Shown here one piece after another: positions 8,423 through 10,366 of a stretch of 10,366 bases of DNA. Both the position numbers and the translations under genes were made by a program. How positions within the stretch are numbered: position 1 is the stretch's first letter; every line of letters starts with the position of its first letter. Source of the DNA: Patescibacteria group bacterium UBA6489 (GTDB taxonomy: Bacteria; Patescibacteriota; Gracilibacteria; BD1-5; UBA6164); contig DJMN01000040.1 in assembly GCA_002435385.1 (NCBI GenBank), positions 1-10,366 on the forward strand, in the 5' to 3' direction. The notes under the pieces were generated by a model. It had not been told where the DNA came from and searched no databases. It saw only the letters and a program-made list of their open reading frames with translations.

Positions 8423-8611
8423 ATGAAAAAACCTTTTAATTTACATCATTCTCATGAAAAAACTCATAAGACACCTTTTAAAGACAACAACATAGAACAA
8501 TCTTTTTTTATTGATTGGTGTAGAATTAATGCTTGCAATATTACTCCTGAATTTATTCCTAGAGAAGAATGGCAAATAATATATTACAAGGAAGCAATAA
8601 AGACAAGTTAA
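8423..8611 (+). CDS. N-terminal fragment (62 aa) of a split transglutaminase-like/TPR protein
   Basis: This open frame gives MKKPFNLHHSHEKTHKTP, then FFIDWCRINACNITPEFIPREEWQII, and stops at TAA 8609-8611. An earlier in-frame ATG at 8399 would add eight residues but lies only 2 nt after the TATAAT box, so it would be upstream of the transcript if that promoter is used. No family is recognised. The last 43 nt overlap the next frame (from 8569), and the protein character passes from this frame to that one within the overlap: EEWQII here joins naturally to LQGSNKDKLTLFLPV there. Restoring one missing base between about 8575 and 8585 would fuse them. I therefore read it as the front of the same gene rather than an independent small protein. 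It contains no glycine. Confidence 0.5.
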   Translation: MKKPFNLHHSHEKTHKTPFKDNNIEQSFFIDWCRINACNITPEFIPREEWQIIYYKEAIKTS

Positions 8612-9882
8612 CATTATTTCTTCCAGTGGATTTACATTCGTGGGAAGAATCTTTGATAATCAAAACTATTGATATAAACACTTATACAATTAATCATCCA
8701 GAAAAAAAAGAACTAGCTTATCAAAAAATGATAAACTTTGGACAAACATTAATACTAGCTGCTATCAGTTTAGCTAAAATAAAAGACAAACTTATTATTA
8801 AAGGATCTAAATTCGGACAAAATTATGAAGATATTTTAGATCAAATGCAGCATTTATCTGATGAAATTGTAGATAGCTTTTATCACTATGGTCAAGCATG
8901 TATAAACCACAGCTATCCTACTGAAAAACTCTCAACTGAGCAAATTAAACAATTTAATTTATCACATGAAGAACAAGAAAAAGCTGATAGATTTTTCTTA
9001 AACGGTTTTGAAAATAGGCAAGATCCAGGGAAATACAAAAAAGAAATAGAAAAGGAAAAAAGAATATTAGAGAAAAGATCAAATTTACAAATCAAAGAAA
9101 ATTTAACTCCTGCACAACTAGAAAACTTCAGAATTCAAAAAGCATCATCTTGGCTTAGATGATTAATAAGAGAAGATCTTCTTATGGAGGATATACAAGA
9201 AAAAAACCAAAGACAAATAACATACGCCATAGAAACACCAACAAGAGAAAGAAACACTTCTATTTTTAGAAGAGGACAAGAAAATTTTATACGCAACCTA
9301 GGATTTGATAAATTGTTAGATATTTTAGCTGATTTGGAAACTAAGAATGCTAACTATCCTGACAAAATGAAAAAAACCGATAAATTTAACTTAAAATACT
9401 TAAGAGATTTTAAATCCATTATTGAAGAGTGGCATAATCTTGATTATAAAACTTTATACGAAGCTTTGGATATAGATAATATGAGGCAAGAATTAGAGAT
9501 TATTCGAGCTACTAAAAATATTAAAAAAATATCTTCTAAAGAACTAAAAATAGCTAAAAAAATTCAAAAAGCTATTAGCCATTTCCCTTATAAAGAAGTT
9601 ATAAATAATCCATTACTAATAATGGAACAACAATCTTTAAACTGTGCTGGGTCATTAATAGCAGCTACTTTTTTGGAAGAATTAGGTATTAAATGCTTGT
9701 ATACAGTAGATAAAGGATGACATGCAGCAACTATTTTAATCACCTGTAACCAAAAATCTTATTGGCAAGATTTAACACCAAGTACATATAATAGGGTAGG
9801 GAATTATACAGAAATAAAACCAGACATGATTTCAGGAGGATCTATTCAAGATTTTTTACAAAACCCTTGCGATAATTTCTAG
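8569..9882 (+). CDS. Transglutaminase-like (Cys-His-Asp) protein, 437 aa, middle part of a split gene
   Basis: It is one continuous frame only if the TGAs at 9160 and 9718 are read as Gly; a standard-code reader would see two or three broken genes. Residues 1-340 are helical, charged and unrecognised. The C-terminal part shows a transglutaminase/papain-like core: C359 in LNCAGSLIAATFLEELGIK, H385 in KGGHAAT, and D401 in WQDLTP, matching the family pattern of a Cys opening a helix that ends in L-G-I, then G-H-A, then W-x-x-D. The second Gly of GGHA is the TGA at 9718, supporting recoding in this gene too. Fold members include proteases, peptide-modifying enzymes and the SirB1 family, which pairs such a core with TPRs. 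The frame ends at TAG 9880-9882 just where TPR-containing sequence starts one frame back. Glycine is GGN 15 times and TGA twice, unlike genes to the left. The ATG at 8569 is the first in frame after TAG 8560 but may not be a real start. Substrate unknown. Confidence 0.75.
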
Positions 9883-10310
9883 ACATAACCATCAAAAATT
9901 GGAACCCCTATAAACACATTAAAGATAAAGATTTAAAATTAAGATTATTAAGAGGAGAAATAGAAATACAGAACAGCATTTTAAATACTTTTGGTAATCA
10001 TTTATATAATATTGCTTATCAAAAAAAAATAACCGAAAATACACAAGCAGCTTACGACTATTATCAAAACGCTATCAATGTTTATAGAAAAGCTATTAAA
10101 ATTGATCCAAGCTGCCCTTATCCCTACAATGGACTTGGAAATACATTAAATTATATTGGTGATATTTTAAAAGATTCGGGGTATGAAAAATTAGCTTATG
10201 AATATTACGAAGAAGCGGTTAATGTTTTTGAAACAGTTATTGAAATTGATCCGGATTTTAATCTCCCCAATGAGGGACTTGCTATAGTTTTAAGAAAACT
10301 TAAACGATAG
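9876..10310 (+). pseudogene. C-terminal TPR part (144 codons) of the split gene, no start codon of its own
   Basis: The frame opens after TAA 9873-9875 and closes at TAG 10308-10310. It contains no ATG, GTG or TTG codon, so it cannot be translated independently. It reads FLDITIKNWNPYKHI, then two recognisable tetratricopeptide units: AYDYYQNAINVYRKAIKIDP and, 43 residues on, AYEYYEEAVNVFETVIEIDP, each with the A-x-x-x-Y-x-x-A-[IV] and I-D-P hallmarks, followed by a capping helix. TPRs are protein-binding scaffolds. It directly continues the transglutaminase-like frame: one extra T in the TTT at 9876-9878 would give DNFLDITIKNW without a break. Seven glycines are all GGN. Together the three frames would make a protein of about 625 residues. 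Confidence 0.7.
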
Positions 10311-10366
10311 ATTTGTTTATTTCTTTGGATTCAAAGAGGAGAGTTACTAAAGTAAAAAACGAAGTG
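10311..10366 (+). other. Right edge: small hairpin after the TPR part, no gene visible
   Basis: TCTTTG (10322-10327) and CAAAGA (10332-10337) can pair around GATT, 12 nt past the stop, with no T-run after it; it may be a weak terminator or chance. An AGGAG follows at 10337-10341, but no ATG appears before the window ends. Confidence 0.2.

Noticed and set aside
8563..8611. Programmed -1 ribosomal frameshift at the 8569 overlap
   Set aside because: No X XXY YYZ heptamer is present in the overlap and no convincing downstream stem-loop was seen; single-base loss is simpler.
9184..9720. A separate 178-residue gene starting at the ATG at 9184 and ending at TGA 9718
   Set aside because: TGA is Gly here; the same frame runs through from 8569 to 9882, and the TGA at 9718 completes the GGHA motif of the transglutaminase-like core.

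Overview
The window reads as a very AT-rich chromosome segment from a bacterium that decodes UGA as glycine (translation table 25), the code known from the candidate phyla Absconditabacteria (SR1) and Gracilibacteria (BD1-5/GN02). This is visible directly: between positions 36 and 8101, five long genes each carry many in-frame TGA codons. Where the family is known, these TGAs fall on invariant glycines, such as the GAGD anion hole of a PfkB kinase, the NAD-binding and substrate loops of S-adenosylhomocysteinase, and the GPGKL motif of an alkyladenine DNA glycosylase. Tryptophan uses TGG, so UGA is not tryptophan. The sequence cannot decide between the two phyla. Read with the standard code, the window falls apart into meaningless fragments.

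Layout. On the minus strand, 2436 to 36 holds a two-gene unit: a PfkB-family kinase, best read as adenosine kinase, followed by S-adenosylhomocysteinase (ahcY). Together they remove the S-adenosylhomocysteine left by methyltransferases: ahcY splits it to homocysteine and adenosine, and the kinase draws adenosine off to AMP. A divergent intergenic region (2437-2603) carries a 25-bp-arm near-perfect palindrome that overlaps back-to-back promoter-like hexamers. On the plus strand follow three intact genes: a 1123-residue helical-repeat protein with a compact conserved-looking C-terminal domain of unknown role (2604-5975); an Aag/MPG-type 3-methyladenine DNA glycosylase with its full set of active-site residues (6142-6738); and a 425-residue protein whose C-terminal half resembles a PD-(D/E)XK nuclease core (6824-8101). 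The last two have good sigma-70-like promoters of their own.

From about 8100 to 10310 the character changes. Glycine is now almost always GGN (22 GGN to 2 TGA by my count, against roughly 36 to 95 before), and the reading frames are interrupted. A small gene (8137-8340) seems to switch frame at an A7 run. A much larger gene is split over three frames (8423-8611, 8569-9882, 9876-10310); joined, it would be one protein of about 625 residues with a long helical N-terminal part, a transglutaminase-like Cys-His-Asp core and C-terminal TPR repeats. This stretch looks like a later arrival from a standard-code donor, or a decaying gene, or a poorly resolved part of the assembly; the sequence alone does not separate these.

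There is no CRISPR array, tRNA, rRNA or recognisable insertion sequence in the window. The strongest candidates for something undescribed are the 1123-residue protein, the putative nuclease, and the palindromic divergent promoter.
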